From: SKHV01 sp963678565
Lineage (GTDB): Bacteria; Bacteroidota; Bacteroidia; Bacteroidales; Prolixibacteraceae
Length of the DNA: 64,000 nucleotides
Assembly (NCBI GenBank): GCA_963678565.1
Contig: OY782875.1
Location: 3,100,001 to 3,164,000 of the forward strand
Direction: 5' to 3'
Made by a program: the position numbers and the translations under genes. The notes beneath the pieces were generated by a model. The model searched no databases, was not told the origin of the DNA, and was given only the letters and a program-made list of their open reading frames with translations. This document shows, in pieces, positions 46,210-53,118 of this stretch. How positions within the stretch are numbered: the stretch's first letter is position 1; every line of letters starts with the position of its first letter.

Positions 46210-47163
46210 CTACCAAAGGTCTCCATCTTCGTCGTAAAGAGAACTCACATCAATGGGCGCAATATCCGGAACATGTTCAAACATTGCTTCGTAGTTGCCT
46301 CGCCGAAGTATTATATTTTCTCCATCGTTAAAATAGGCGTAGCCATTCCCATTAAAATACATACTATCGCGTGTTGCGTTAAAAACAAAATAGTTGATAT
46401 GCTTAATTTGTAACACTCCATTGTTACCTGGCAGGCTCGATGTATCACTTCCCTCATCTTCAATAACTGTTGAAATATAAGCGGTATAACACCAGGGAAT
46501 ATCAAAAACATAGTAATCATCTCTTTCGATGGTTTCATCGGTTCCATCGTCGTCAAAATCGCCGGTTTTTTCCACGGGGTAATAAACATCTGGCTTTGCC
46601 TCAAAACCGGTTTCATGTTTCATTCGCCACGTTTTAGCCGCTAAGTCGCCATTGTTTTCCGGTTCCAAAGGTGCGTTTTTAACCTGGTTCCGCTCAATGG
46701 TCTGCACTTTTTTAAATACAAGTTCATGGTTGTCTGACTTCAATTTCAATTCAGATTCACTTTGGGTTATGGCATAATCTTTCAGAAAAATAGAAATACT
46801 GTCGCTGTTTTGGGTATAAGGCGATGCAGCGCCGGCAAAAAGATGTTCAGCGCGACCTGGCAGAGTAATTGCATCATCTCCGCCATCATTTGTTACAGTA
46901 TAAGAGTAAGCGCGGAAAGCCCAGTTATCTTCGAAGATATAGAAGTCGTTTCGAGAAAGGGTTTCTTCTGTTCCGTCATTATCAAAATCGCCTTTTACGG
47001 TACGCGGATAACTCGTTTCCTGGCTGTTTTTCACTTCCGAGGCAAGCTGCCAAACATCATCGTTGATTGAAAACTGAGTTGTTTCCAAACCGTCATCGTC
47101 TTTGTTACAGGCCCAAAGCAGGCATAGGACTACAAAAGCCCAGCTAATTTTCATTCTAAACAT
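46210..47163 (-). CDS. Lipoprotein with two tandem Asp-rich repeat domains, unknown function
   Basis: The 317-residue protein has a lipobox ending LLWAC (Cys19) followed by Asn-Lys-Asp-Asp, so it is likely lipidated. It contains two related domains (about 30-155 and 168-305). Each has a stretch of the form DFDnDGTeEt-x-x-R-D-D/N-F/Y-Y-x-F: GDFDNDGTEETLSRNDFYIF in the first, GDFDDDGTDETIERDDYYVF in the second. The DxDxDG core resembles calcium-binding loops. The domains also share a later LPG motif. I do not recognise a named family. The ATG at 47152-47154 (MKISWAF) is an equally good start. A 42-bp element shared with another gene lies just upstream. Confidence 0.8.
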   Translation of the reverse strand: MFRMKISWAFVVLCLLWACNKDDDGLETTQFSINDDVWQLASEVKNSQETSYPRTVKGDFDNDGTEETLSRNDFYIFEDNWAFRAYSYTVTNDGGDDAITLPGRAEHLFAGAASPYTQNSDSISIFLKDYAITQSESELKLKSDNHELVFKKVQTIERNQVKNAPLEPENNGDLAAKTWRMKHETGFEAKPDVYYPVEKTGDFDDDGTDETIERDDYYVFDIPWCYTAYISTVIEDEGSDTSSLPGNNGVLQIKHINYFVFNATRDSMYFNGNGYAYFNDGENIILRRGNYEAMFEHVPDIAPIDVSSLYDEDGDLW

Positions 47164-47194
47164 TGTTTCTGGTATTGTTTGTTTCTGGTAGGCG

Positions 47195-47236
47195 AAAATA
47201 TGTTATACAGAAATTACTGCATTGTAAATTTTAAAC
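47195..47236 (-). repeat. Copy A of a 42-bp conserved upstream element
   Basis: This segment aligns without gaps to 51745-51786 with 34 of 42 identical positions, including 16 identical bases in a row (47221-47236). It lies 32 bases upstream of the lipoprotein start, in the same orientation as copy B relative to its downstream gene. It is probably a promoter or operator shared by the two units. Confidence 0.55.
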
Positions 47237-47287
47237 ACGGGTATATAAAAGCAAATTTTATTGATCGTTACAGCATGGAAAATTTTG

Positions 47288-48076
47288 CTACTCACCAATT
47301 AAATAATTCACGGCCCTATCAATAATCTCTTCGTTCTGTAGTAATGATATATGATTAAACCCGTTGTTAACTACAATTTCGATATTGTGTTCCGCATTTT
47401 TATAATCGCAACTTAAACCGTTTTTAAAATCAAACATCCACTGCGAATTTATGTGTGTATCTAACTCCCCAAGTTCAATATGCATCCGCAATGGCCTAGC
47501 AAAAGAATTAAGGTTTGTGATTGGATTTAGCTTGTTATAAAGCCATTTGCCAAAATTTGTTGAATCGCCTTGATTTATAATTTTCGTTGAATCCATTACA
47601 TCTGTCATTCCCGGCCTTTCCCAGTTAGGACTTGCGGCAATTGCAGCTACTCTGCTTACCCTGGAATCAATTCCGGCAAGAGCAATAGCAATATCTCCAC
47701 CCATTGATAACCCACCCGCTACAACATTTTTATTGAGTTTAAATGTATCAATAGCCCAATCAATAACCCGGAAAACATCCAGGGTTGTAATGCCTAAAAT
47801 CTGCCACATGTATTTTCTGAATTCCTGAAATACAAGCGCTCTTACATCTTCCTGCAAATCGCCACTTCTGTCTCCGTGTAACCATGGATCAACACTAATG
47901 GCAAAATAACCACATGAAGCCAATTTCTGTAATTCTTTCGCACCGGTTTCCTTATCCCCTCCGAGATATGGAATCCAAACGGCTATTGAATTATTGCTTT
48001 TATTCTGGACTGGTCGACAAAAAGCAATTGGAATATTGTTGACATATTCAAACTCAATATTGTTGGTGTTTTGCAT
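47288..48076 (-). CDS. Alpha/beta hydrolase (dienelactone-hydrolase/acyl-esterase-like)
   Basis: This 262-residue cytoplasmic protein has the nucleophile elbow GGLSMGG with Ser124, an early oxyanion-type segment YLGGDKE (about 37-43), the SVDPWLHGDRSG loop (about 61-72), LGELDTH for the acidic residue and GFNHISLL with the catalytic His near the end. There is no signal peptide. The substrate cannot be predicted. The upstream 136 bases contain no recognised promoter. Confidence 0.87.
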   Translation of the reverse strand: MQNTNNIEFEYVNNIPIAFCRPVQNKSNNSIAVWIPYLGGDKETGAKELQKLASCGYFAISVDPWLHGDRSGDLQEDVRALVFQEFRKYMWQILGITTLDVFRVIDWAIDTFKLNKNVVAGGLSMGGDIAIALAGIDSRVSRVAAIAASPNWERPGMTDVMDSTKIINQGDSTNFGKWLYNKLNPITNLNSFARPLRMHIELGELDTHINSQWMFDFKNGLSCDYKNAEHNIEIVVNNGFNHISLLQNEEIIDRAVNYLIGE

Positions 48077-48212
48077 GTTTTTTTCTTTAACGTATGTTCA
48101 TTTTATTCCTACATTGGGATTTACTATCCCGCGATTTGCTCTGAGAATAAAAATATTCGATTTTGCAGGCCCCGTCTCTTTGTTGCCATGTAGTTAACCA
48201 TAATTTTCATTA

Positions 48213-48830
48213 CTACTCCCTGAAAATATAAACTAAAGAAAAAGTGATTCCTTGGTTATATAGTTTGGCATAGCCTTCACTGTTTCCGTACTCATCAAAA
48301 AATTTCAAATCGTTAATTGTTGAAACAAACCCTCGGTTGTACTTTATTTCAAGTGCTACATTGTTGATAATGCGATAAGAAACCCCTGCTATAGCTTCTA
48401 CATCAATATTGCTGTCAAAAATTGACTTGATATCTGTTATATTTCCGTTTTCTTTTGCATTGGCAGATACACAATACGCCATTTCAGGACCAAGCAAGAC
48501 TGAAAATTTGTCGGATAAAGAAAATTCTAAGACAGTTGGTAAAACTAGATAGTTCAGAATAATTCTTGTATCGGGAAATTTAGAATAACTCATGACAGAG
48601 CCCCGCTGAGTAAACCCAGGTTCAAGCCTAAGCCATAGCTTTTCGTGAGGTTTAAATGTTATGATTGCAGTAACCTGCATGCCAATTTTATATTCTGAAT
48701 CGCTTTCAGGAATATTGGACAATGCCAAGTTAGTATAATTTAATCCTGCACCAATTCCATAATTAACTCTTTGAGAATTACCATGATTCAGAATAAAAAC
48801 TGCCAGTATAAAAAATACATATTTCTTCAT
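48213..48830 (-). CDS. Outer-membrane beta-barrel protein, PorT/porin-like family
   Basis: The 205-residue protein has a signal peptide (1-19, ending GNS) and alternating hydrophobic strands that form a small barrel. Typical segments are YGIGAGLNYTNLALSN, LRLEPGFTQRG, LPTVLEFSLSDKFSVLLGPEMAY and IAGVSYRIINNVALEIKYNRGF, and the C-terminus is LVYIFRE. This is the common outer-membrane-beta-barrel family of Bacteroidetes, which includes PorT; no precise role can be given. Two gene remnants lie directly upstream on the same strand. Confidence 0.85.
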   Translation of the reverse strand: MKKYVFFILAVFILNHGNSQRVNYGIGAGLNYTNLALSNIPESDSEYKIGMQVTAIITFKPHEKLWLRLEPGFTQRGSVMSYSKFPDTRIILNYLVLPTVLEFSLSDKFSVLLGPEMAYCVSANAKENGNITDIKSIFDSNIDVEAIAGVSYRIINNVALEIKYNRGFVSTINDLKFFDEYGNSEGYAKLYNQGITFSLVYIFRE

Positions 48831-48850
48831 AATATGATTGTATTTGCGAA

Positions 48851-48947
48851 CTAGTAGTGAGTATAAAAACTATTTAAAACATTAGTAAATTCATTGAGAT
48901 TGTGCTTCCACGGAATATGACCACAATCATTCAGTATATCAACTTTA
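48851..48947 (-). pseudogene. C-terminal remnant of an alpha/beta hydrolase
   Basis: The minus-strand frame ending at the TAG at 48851-48853 encodes KVDILNDCGHIPWKHNLNEF and a short tail. This is the catalytic-histidine motif (CGHIPW) and final helix seen at the C-terminus of alpha/beta hydrolases. No upstream catalytic part or start codon exists. It is abutted, in another frame, by the start of a Crp/Fnr-like gene. It is too short for a functional enzyme. Confidence 0.6.
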
Positions 48948-49115
48948 GCAAATGCTGCCCAAAACAAAATACTCTTTTTTGTTCTGTTTATTCCTCAACA
49001 CAAAGCTTTCTCCCTTTGGGTAAGTTTCAAATTCAAGCAGCTTTTCAATCTCACCAAATGATTTTGCTGATATGGGAAAGACGTTGTTTATGATATTTTC
49101 AACGTTATTCTTCAT
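48945..49115 (-). pseudogene. N-terminal remnant of a Crp/Fnr-family regulator
   Basis: The ATG at 49113-49115 begins a 56-codon frame: MKNNVENIINNVFPISAKSF, then a cyclic-nucleotide-binding-domain start (IEKLLEFETYPKGESFVLRN, KKEYFVLGSIC). It stops at 48945-48947 exactly where the Crp/Fnr fold would continue, so the rest of the ligand domain and the whole helix-turn-helix are gone. Bacteroidetes Crp/Fnr proteins are normally about 190-230 residues. The 318-base gap 48831-49148 holds nothing else. Confidence 0.65.
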
Positions 49116-49148
49116 TGGTTCGTGTTTTTGTTAATACAGAACTGCAAA

Positions 49149-49829
49149 TTACTGTTGCTTATTTTTTGCAATTCTAAATCCGAGGTCATCTATTTTGAAT
49201 TTAGATGGATGACTTCTTCGCCGTACAGTTGCCATAAGGCTTCGTTCTTCATCGTTCCAACCACCTCCTCTAAATATACGGTACGTACCATAAACTTCGG
49301 TATCATAAAGGTCTGAACACCATTCCCAAACATTGCCCAACATATCAAAAAGTCCCCATGGGTTTGGCTCTTTCATGCCAACTGGCTGGGTTTTATTTTC
49401 TGAATTATTCTTATACCACGCTATTAAATCCAGTTCGCCATATCTCACTCCTACCGTTCCTGCTCTACATGCATATTGCCATTCTGCTTCTGTTGGAAGT
49501 CGATACCCTTCTGCTGTTTTATCGGAACCAACCTGTTCATTTTCCTTAATGCAATAATATGGTTTCAATCCTAATTGGTTTGATAAAGCATTACAGAAAT
49601 TAGCAGCCTCTATCCAATTTACATTTTCAACAGGTCTTTTATCTCCTTTAAAAACACTTGGATTTTCGTTTGTGACCTGATAATATAAGTCTTGAGTTAC
49701 GGGGTATTTTGATATGAAAAAGCTATCGAGATTAACCATCCACTTTTGATTAATCCGATCATCTCTTAATTCAACCTGACCTGATTGTATTTCTACCAAT
49801 ACATTATTTATTGTTGATTTTACGTCCAT
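49149..49829 (-). CDS. Formylglycine-generating-enzyme/SUMF1-like protein (cytoplasmic)
   Basis: The 226-residue protein is a single FGE-sulfatase (SUMF1-type, C-lectin-like) domain. Its hallmarks run in order: FFISKYPVTQDLYYQV (about 36-51), PVENVNWIEAANFCNALS (about 65-82), GYRLPTEAEWQYACRAG (about 107-123), PVGMKEPNPWGLFDMLGNVWEWCSDLY (about 148-174) and FRGGGWNDEE (about 184-193). No signal peptide is present, and no sulfatase or radical-SAM partner is nearby, so true formylglycine formation is doubtful. Many family members act in other systems. It lies 25 bases downstream of the carboxylesterase gene and may share its transcript. Confidence 0.87.
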   Translation of the reverse strand: MDVKSTINNVLVEIQSGQVELRDDRINQKWMVNLDSFFISKYPVTQDLYYQVTNENPSVFKGDKRPVENVNWIEAANFCNALSNQLGLKPYYCIKENEQVGSDKTAEGYRLPTEAEWQYACRAGTVGVRYGELDLIAWYKNNSENKTQPVGMKEPNPWGLFDMLGNVWEWCSDLYDTEVYGTYRIFRGGGWNDEERSLMATVRRRSHPSKFKIDDLGFRIAKNKQQ

Positions 49830-49854
49830 CTTTATTGCGATACTATTCGTTTTT

Positions 49855-51381
49855 TTAGTTTACGTGTAATATATTTTCAGGCTTTCGGTTCCAGTTTCCC
49901 CAGGTTGTACCATTTACATTTCCTGGAACTCCGGTTTCTATAAAACTCTTCATAAAGCTGTGAAAACCATTAACCTGTGCACGAAAAGTATCTAAATCGG
50001 ACGGTTCAAGAAATACAAAAAAGTTTTCATCCCGAAATTTTTCTTTGCCAAAAAGATAGATTACATCCGAGGCATGTGTAGAACCCAAAAGCTCTTTCCA
50101 TGGCGAATTGTTTGGGGTAACGTCAAATTGATATTTGTACATATTGGGATTGATGCGATTGTAACGCTTGTAGTGAAAATTGACGAGTGCCAACAGCTTT
50201 TTTGTGGTTGATTCAACTTTCTTCCAATAGTCGCTATAGTCCTCTGACTCTACGAACCTTTCTACCTTGTCAATATTATTGCCTTCATTAATAGCATTCC
50301 ATAATTCGTTGTATGACATGCCAGAACCTTTGCTAACTAAAAAATAACTTGCTTCATTCTGGGTTGTTCCGACAATCATTGGTACGCTGGCAGTGTGTGA
50401 TTTATTCACTACAAACAAACCATGTTTCTTCAAAACATGTCCATCGTCAACCAATGCTGGTGTAAACGACTCAGACGTTTTTACCAGTGTTTCCGCATCT
50501 AAATTGTATAAAAGTTGCCTCAACTCTTTACTGCTGACATTTTCAAGAAATTGCCGAGCCTCTTTCTCTCTCGTAACTTTTCCCGTTTTTATCAGCACCT
50601 TCATTAAAGCAGCTTTTGATTCTCTCCGAGCTTTTCTTTTTGAAATGATAAGCGGAAAGCCTGAGCTACATATAACTTTATGGTAAAGACCATGAGAAAG
50701 TGGAGAAAGCAACAAGCCCCAAATATCGATACAGCCTGCCGATTCACCCATGAGCGTAATATTGGAAGCATCGCCTCCAAAAGATGCAATGTTTGAACGA
50801 ATCCATTTCAAGGACTGAATTAAGTCGAGCAGCAAGTAGTTTCCTGTGGTTGTTTCAGAATCATCACCATACATATCAGGAAGAAATAAACCTCCAAGAA
50901 TTCCCAGCCTATAGTTAACTTTTACAACAACGGCACCGGTGTTTTTCGCCAACACTTCAGCATCATAAGCTTCATCAGATTTGCTACCATATTTGTTGCT
51001 TCCTCCATGAATCCATACAATTACAGGGTGTGTTTTCGCTCTATTCTCTGGAGCAACGATATCAAGGTACAGGCAGTCTTCGCTTCCTGTTACTGCTCCA
51101 AATGGTTCAGGCGCAAACAACACCTGATTGCGCACTTGTGCACAAACAGTGTTGCGACCTTTGCCATCCCACACTTCGGTTCGTTTTAGAGGCGATAGTG
51201 GTGCCTTCCATCGCAATTCCTTTACAGGAGGCTGAGCATAAGGAATATTATACACTTTAATAAGACCTTCTTCATGATATATTTTCACGGGTCCTTCAGT
51301 CGTAGCAACTGTTTGAGCATTTGTTTTAAAGATTGCAAGGCTCAATACTATCAATAAAAGTACCTTTCTGTTTTTATACAT
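49855..51381 (-). CDS. Exported type-B carboxylesterase
   Basis: This 508-residue protein has a signal peptide (1-22, ending TNA) and the type-B carboxylesterase pattern: SEDCLYLDIVAPE (about 100-112), the oxyanion loop IWIHGGSNKYG-like segment (about 121-132), GGDASNITLMGESAGC with nucleophile Ser214, and GSTHASDVIYLFG with the probable catalytic His. It hydrolyses carboxylic esters outside the cytoplasm; the natural substrate is unknown. It starts one base after the stop of a small chimeric ORF, so it is transcribed with it or from its promoter. The SUMF1-like gene follows by 25 bases. Confidence 0.9.
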   Translation of the reverse strand: MYKNRKVLLLIVLSLAIFKTNAQTVATTEGPVKIYHEEGLIKVYNIPYAQPPVKELRWKAPLSPLKRTEVWDGKGRNTVCAQVRNQVLFAPEPFGAVTGSEDCLYLDIVAPENRAKTHPVIVWIHGGSNKYGSKSDEAYDAEVLAKNTGAVVVKVNYRLGILGGLFLPDMYGDDSETTTGNYLLLDLIQSLKWIRSNIASFGGDASNITLMGESAGCIDIWGLLLSPLSHGLYHKVICSSGFPLIISKRKARRESKAALMKVLIKTGKVTREKEARQFLENVSSKELRQLLYNLDAETLVKTSESFTPALVDDGHVLKKHGLFVVNKSHTASVPMIVGTTQNEASYFLVSKGSGMSYNELWNAINEGNNIDKVERFVESEDYSDYWKKVESTTKKLLALVNFHYKRYNRINPNMYKYQFDVTPNNSPWKELLGSTHASDVIYLFGKEKFRDENFFVFLEPSDLDTFRAQVNGFHSFMKSFIETGVPGNVNGTTWGNWNRKPENILHVN

Positions 51382-51382
51382 T

Positions 51383-51685
51383 CTATTGTTTAATTATTTT
51401 AATTGTCTTCTTTTTCATATTCTTCGTAATGTGCAAAAAATAAACTCCCAAAGAAAAGTTTTTTAAATCTATCTGTTCCACATCACTCTCTGCCGATTTC
51501 TCCATAAGCTTGTTTCCAACAAGATCAAATAGCTGAATATTCACACTATATTTCAATGACTTCAAACCTCTTTCCCGTTTTCGCGCACCAACAAAAACCC
51601 GGAATCCTGCTTTTGCCAACTGAATAGCTGCTTGTTTTCCGATTCCGGAATTTGCCCCGGTAATTAAACTTGTTTTGTTTTCCAT
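51383..51685 (-). pseudogene. Chimeric ORF: short-chain dehydrogenase N-terminus joined to a T9SS C-terminal sorting domain
   Basis: The 100-codon ORF reads as two unrelated parts. Residues 1 to about 44 are an SDR start with the NAD(P) motif TGANSGIG (9-16) and FRVFVGARKRERGL. Residues about 46-100 are a type A T9SS sorting tail (VNIQLFDLVGNKL, LSLGVYFLHI-type core, KKTIKIIKQ end). An SDR is cytoplasmic and needs about 240 residues, and a sorting tail needs an exported protein with a signal peptide, so the product makes no functional sense. It probably arose by a deletion that joined the 5' end of one gene to the 3' end of another. It is one base upstream of the carboxylesterase gene and could still be translated. 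Confidence 0.75.
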
Positions 51686-51744
51686 TTCTATTCTTGTTTA
51701 CAAGAGAGTAAAATCATCAAAATAAAATGCATCGTTTCGTTGTA

Positions 51745-51786
51745 AAAATAAGTCATACCAAAATAGTTGAATTGTAAATTTTAAAC
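51745..51786 (-). repeat. Copy B of the 42-bp conserved upstream element
   Basis: It aligns without gaps to 47195-47236 (34 of 42 positions; identical at 51771-51786). It lies 60 bases upstream of the chimeric ORF and the carboxylesterase gene, and between that unit and the divergent AraC regulator gene at 51967. This placement suits an AraC-type operator, but that is an inference. Confidence 0.55.
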
Positions 51787-51966
51787 GCCAACAAATTATA
51801 TGCATCGGGGAAGGACTGTTTAAGCCGTGTTCGTAACCATTCATCTTTCAATAAATACAAGTCAGGTGCACAATACTACAGGTTAAAAGATTTTACGGTT
51901 CAGTAAAAATAAAGCCATCTTTTTCCGTTAAATAATTATTTACTTTGAAACTGAATTACAGAAAGG

Positions 51967-52806
51967 ATGAAAGAACTTTCAACTGAAATAGAAACCCAAA
52001 ATTTATCATTTCGAAACTACAAATCAGAGCAGTTTACGAGTTGTATAGAATCATTCTGGTTTGTTGAAACGTTTGCTGAAGAAGTAAATATTGTTATTCC
52101 GCCTAATCAGTTTATCGACTGGATTTTCTTACTAAATGATAAAGGGTATTTTCATAATGGAAATTTTATAACAGAAAGCCGTTTGGAAGGAATTATGCTG
52201 AAACCTGTTTACCTGAGGCTTCCACCCGGCATAAAAGCCCTGGGAGTACGTTTATACAGCAACGGGCTTTATCCTTTTGTACCACTAAAAGGTAAAGACT
52301 TGATCAATAAAAATATTGCCTATACAAATTCTGCCCACGAGAATTTAATTGAGGAAATAAAAACAGCTTCAGGCGATGAAGCAATAATTAAAGCCACCTA
52401 TCAACTTCTGAATCATACCTACTGTGCGAAACGGGAAAAAGAAACCAAACTAGTGAAGGAATTTTATTCGTTTTTGAAAGCAAATGAAGACTTATCAGAC
52501 ATTCAAACCTTTTGCAGCCTAACTAAAACCAACTATACTACACTGAACCGAAATTTCAACAAAATACTAGGAATTACTGCCAAAAAATTCGAACGACTGA
52601 TTAAATTCAGAAAAGCGGTTAAAGCACTCATAAATTCGCCGGAACATTTGACGGATGTTGTTGTAGATTCAGGGTATTTCGACCAATCGCATTTTATTAA
52701 AGAGTTTAAATATTATATGGGTATGTCACCCTCGGAATACCTGAACCTGTTAACTAAAAACGACGAACACCAGGTGGTAAAACGTATTGATTTATCGGTA
52801 ATATAG
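51967..52806 (+). CDS. AraC-family transcriptional regulator
   Basis: This 279-residue regulator has an N-terminal sensing domain (about 18-150; CIESFWFVETFAEEVNIVIPP, MLKPVYLRLPPGIKALGVRL, FVPLKGKDL) and a C-terminal pair of helix-turn-helix motifs (about 185-270). The second contains TDVVVDSGYFDQSHFIKEFKYYMGMSPSEYL, the standard AraC signature. It is divergent from the chimeric ORF/carboxylesterase unit and may control it. A TTACTTTG 20 bases upstream of the ATG is one mismatch from the -7 consensus, so its mRNA leader is short. Confidence 0.92.
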   Translation: MKELSTEIETQNLSFRNYKSEQFTSCIESFWFVETFAEEVNIVIPPNQFIDWIFLLNDKGYFHNGNFITESRLEGIMLKPVYLRLPPGIKALGVRLYSNGLYPFVPLKGKDLINKNIAYTNSAHENLIEEIKTASGDEAIIKATYQLLNHTYCAKREKETKLVKEFYSFLKANEDLSDIQTFCSLTKTNYTTLNRNFNKILGITAKKFERLIKFRKAVKALINSPEHLTDVVVDSGYFDQSHFIKEFKYYMGMSPSEYLNLLTKNDEHQVVKRIDLSVI

Positions 52807-53118
52807 TTTGTTACACCTATCTGCAACTCGTTTTACGCCTGTTCAGTTCATCACTATTTAGAATAACCGGATCATTTAATAATTTTCTTGCGCCCGGTTT
52901 GCCAACCATTCCTTTTTTCTTTATTAATTAAGCTGGGTTTTGTTTTAATCACCTTTTCGAAATTGCCAATAGTAACTAATAATGCTAATTCACTGTCAGA
53001 TGATGTTTTTTTCAGACTGTCTATATTAAACCAATTTATAGATTCTCCATTAATTTCGGATATTACAATTTCAAACTAAGTAATCAAATTACGTCTAAAA
53101 TATATTTCTCTCATCATT
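52807..53118. other. Intergenic stretch with a start-less open frame (possible gene fragment)
   Basis: On the minus strand, 52872-53075 is open for 67 codons between stops and reads like protein (INWFNIDSLKK, LALLVTIGNFEKVIKTKPSL), but it has no start codon and no family I recognise. It may be another gene remnant. No other feature was seen in these 312 bases. Confidence 0.35.

Noticed and set aside
47188..47290. A start-less frame ending FKIYNAVISV, sharing FKIYN with the frame near 51775
   Set aside because: The shared peptide comes from the shared 16-base DNA core. The DNA match extends beyond it without regard to codon position, so a common protein is unlikely.
48077..48212. Possible C-terminal gene fragment (a frame reading KSNIFILRANRGIVNPNVG)
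   Set aside because: Only about 30 codons, no recognised family and no start; not strong enough to call a remnant.
51753..51875. A 40-codon start-less minus-strand frame that reads like protein (KDEWLRTRLKQSFPDAYNLL)
   Set aside because: It has no start and no family I can name. Part of it is the 42-bp conserved element, which is better explained as a regulatory site.
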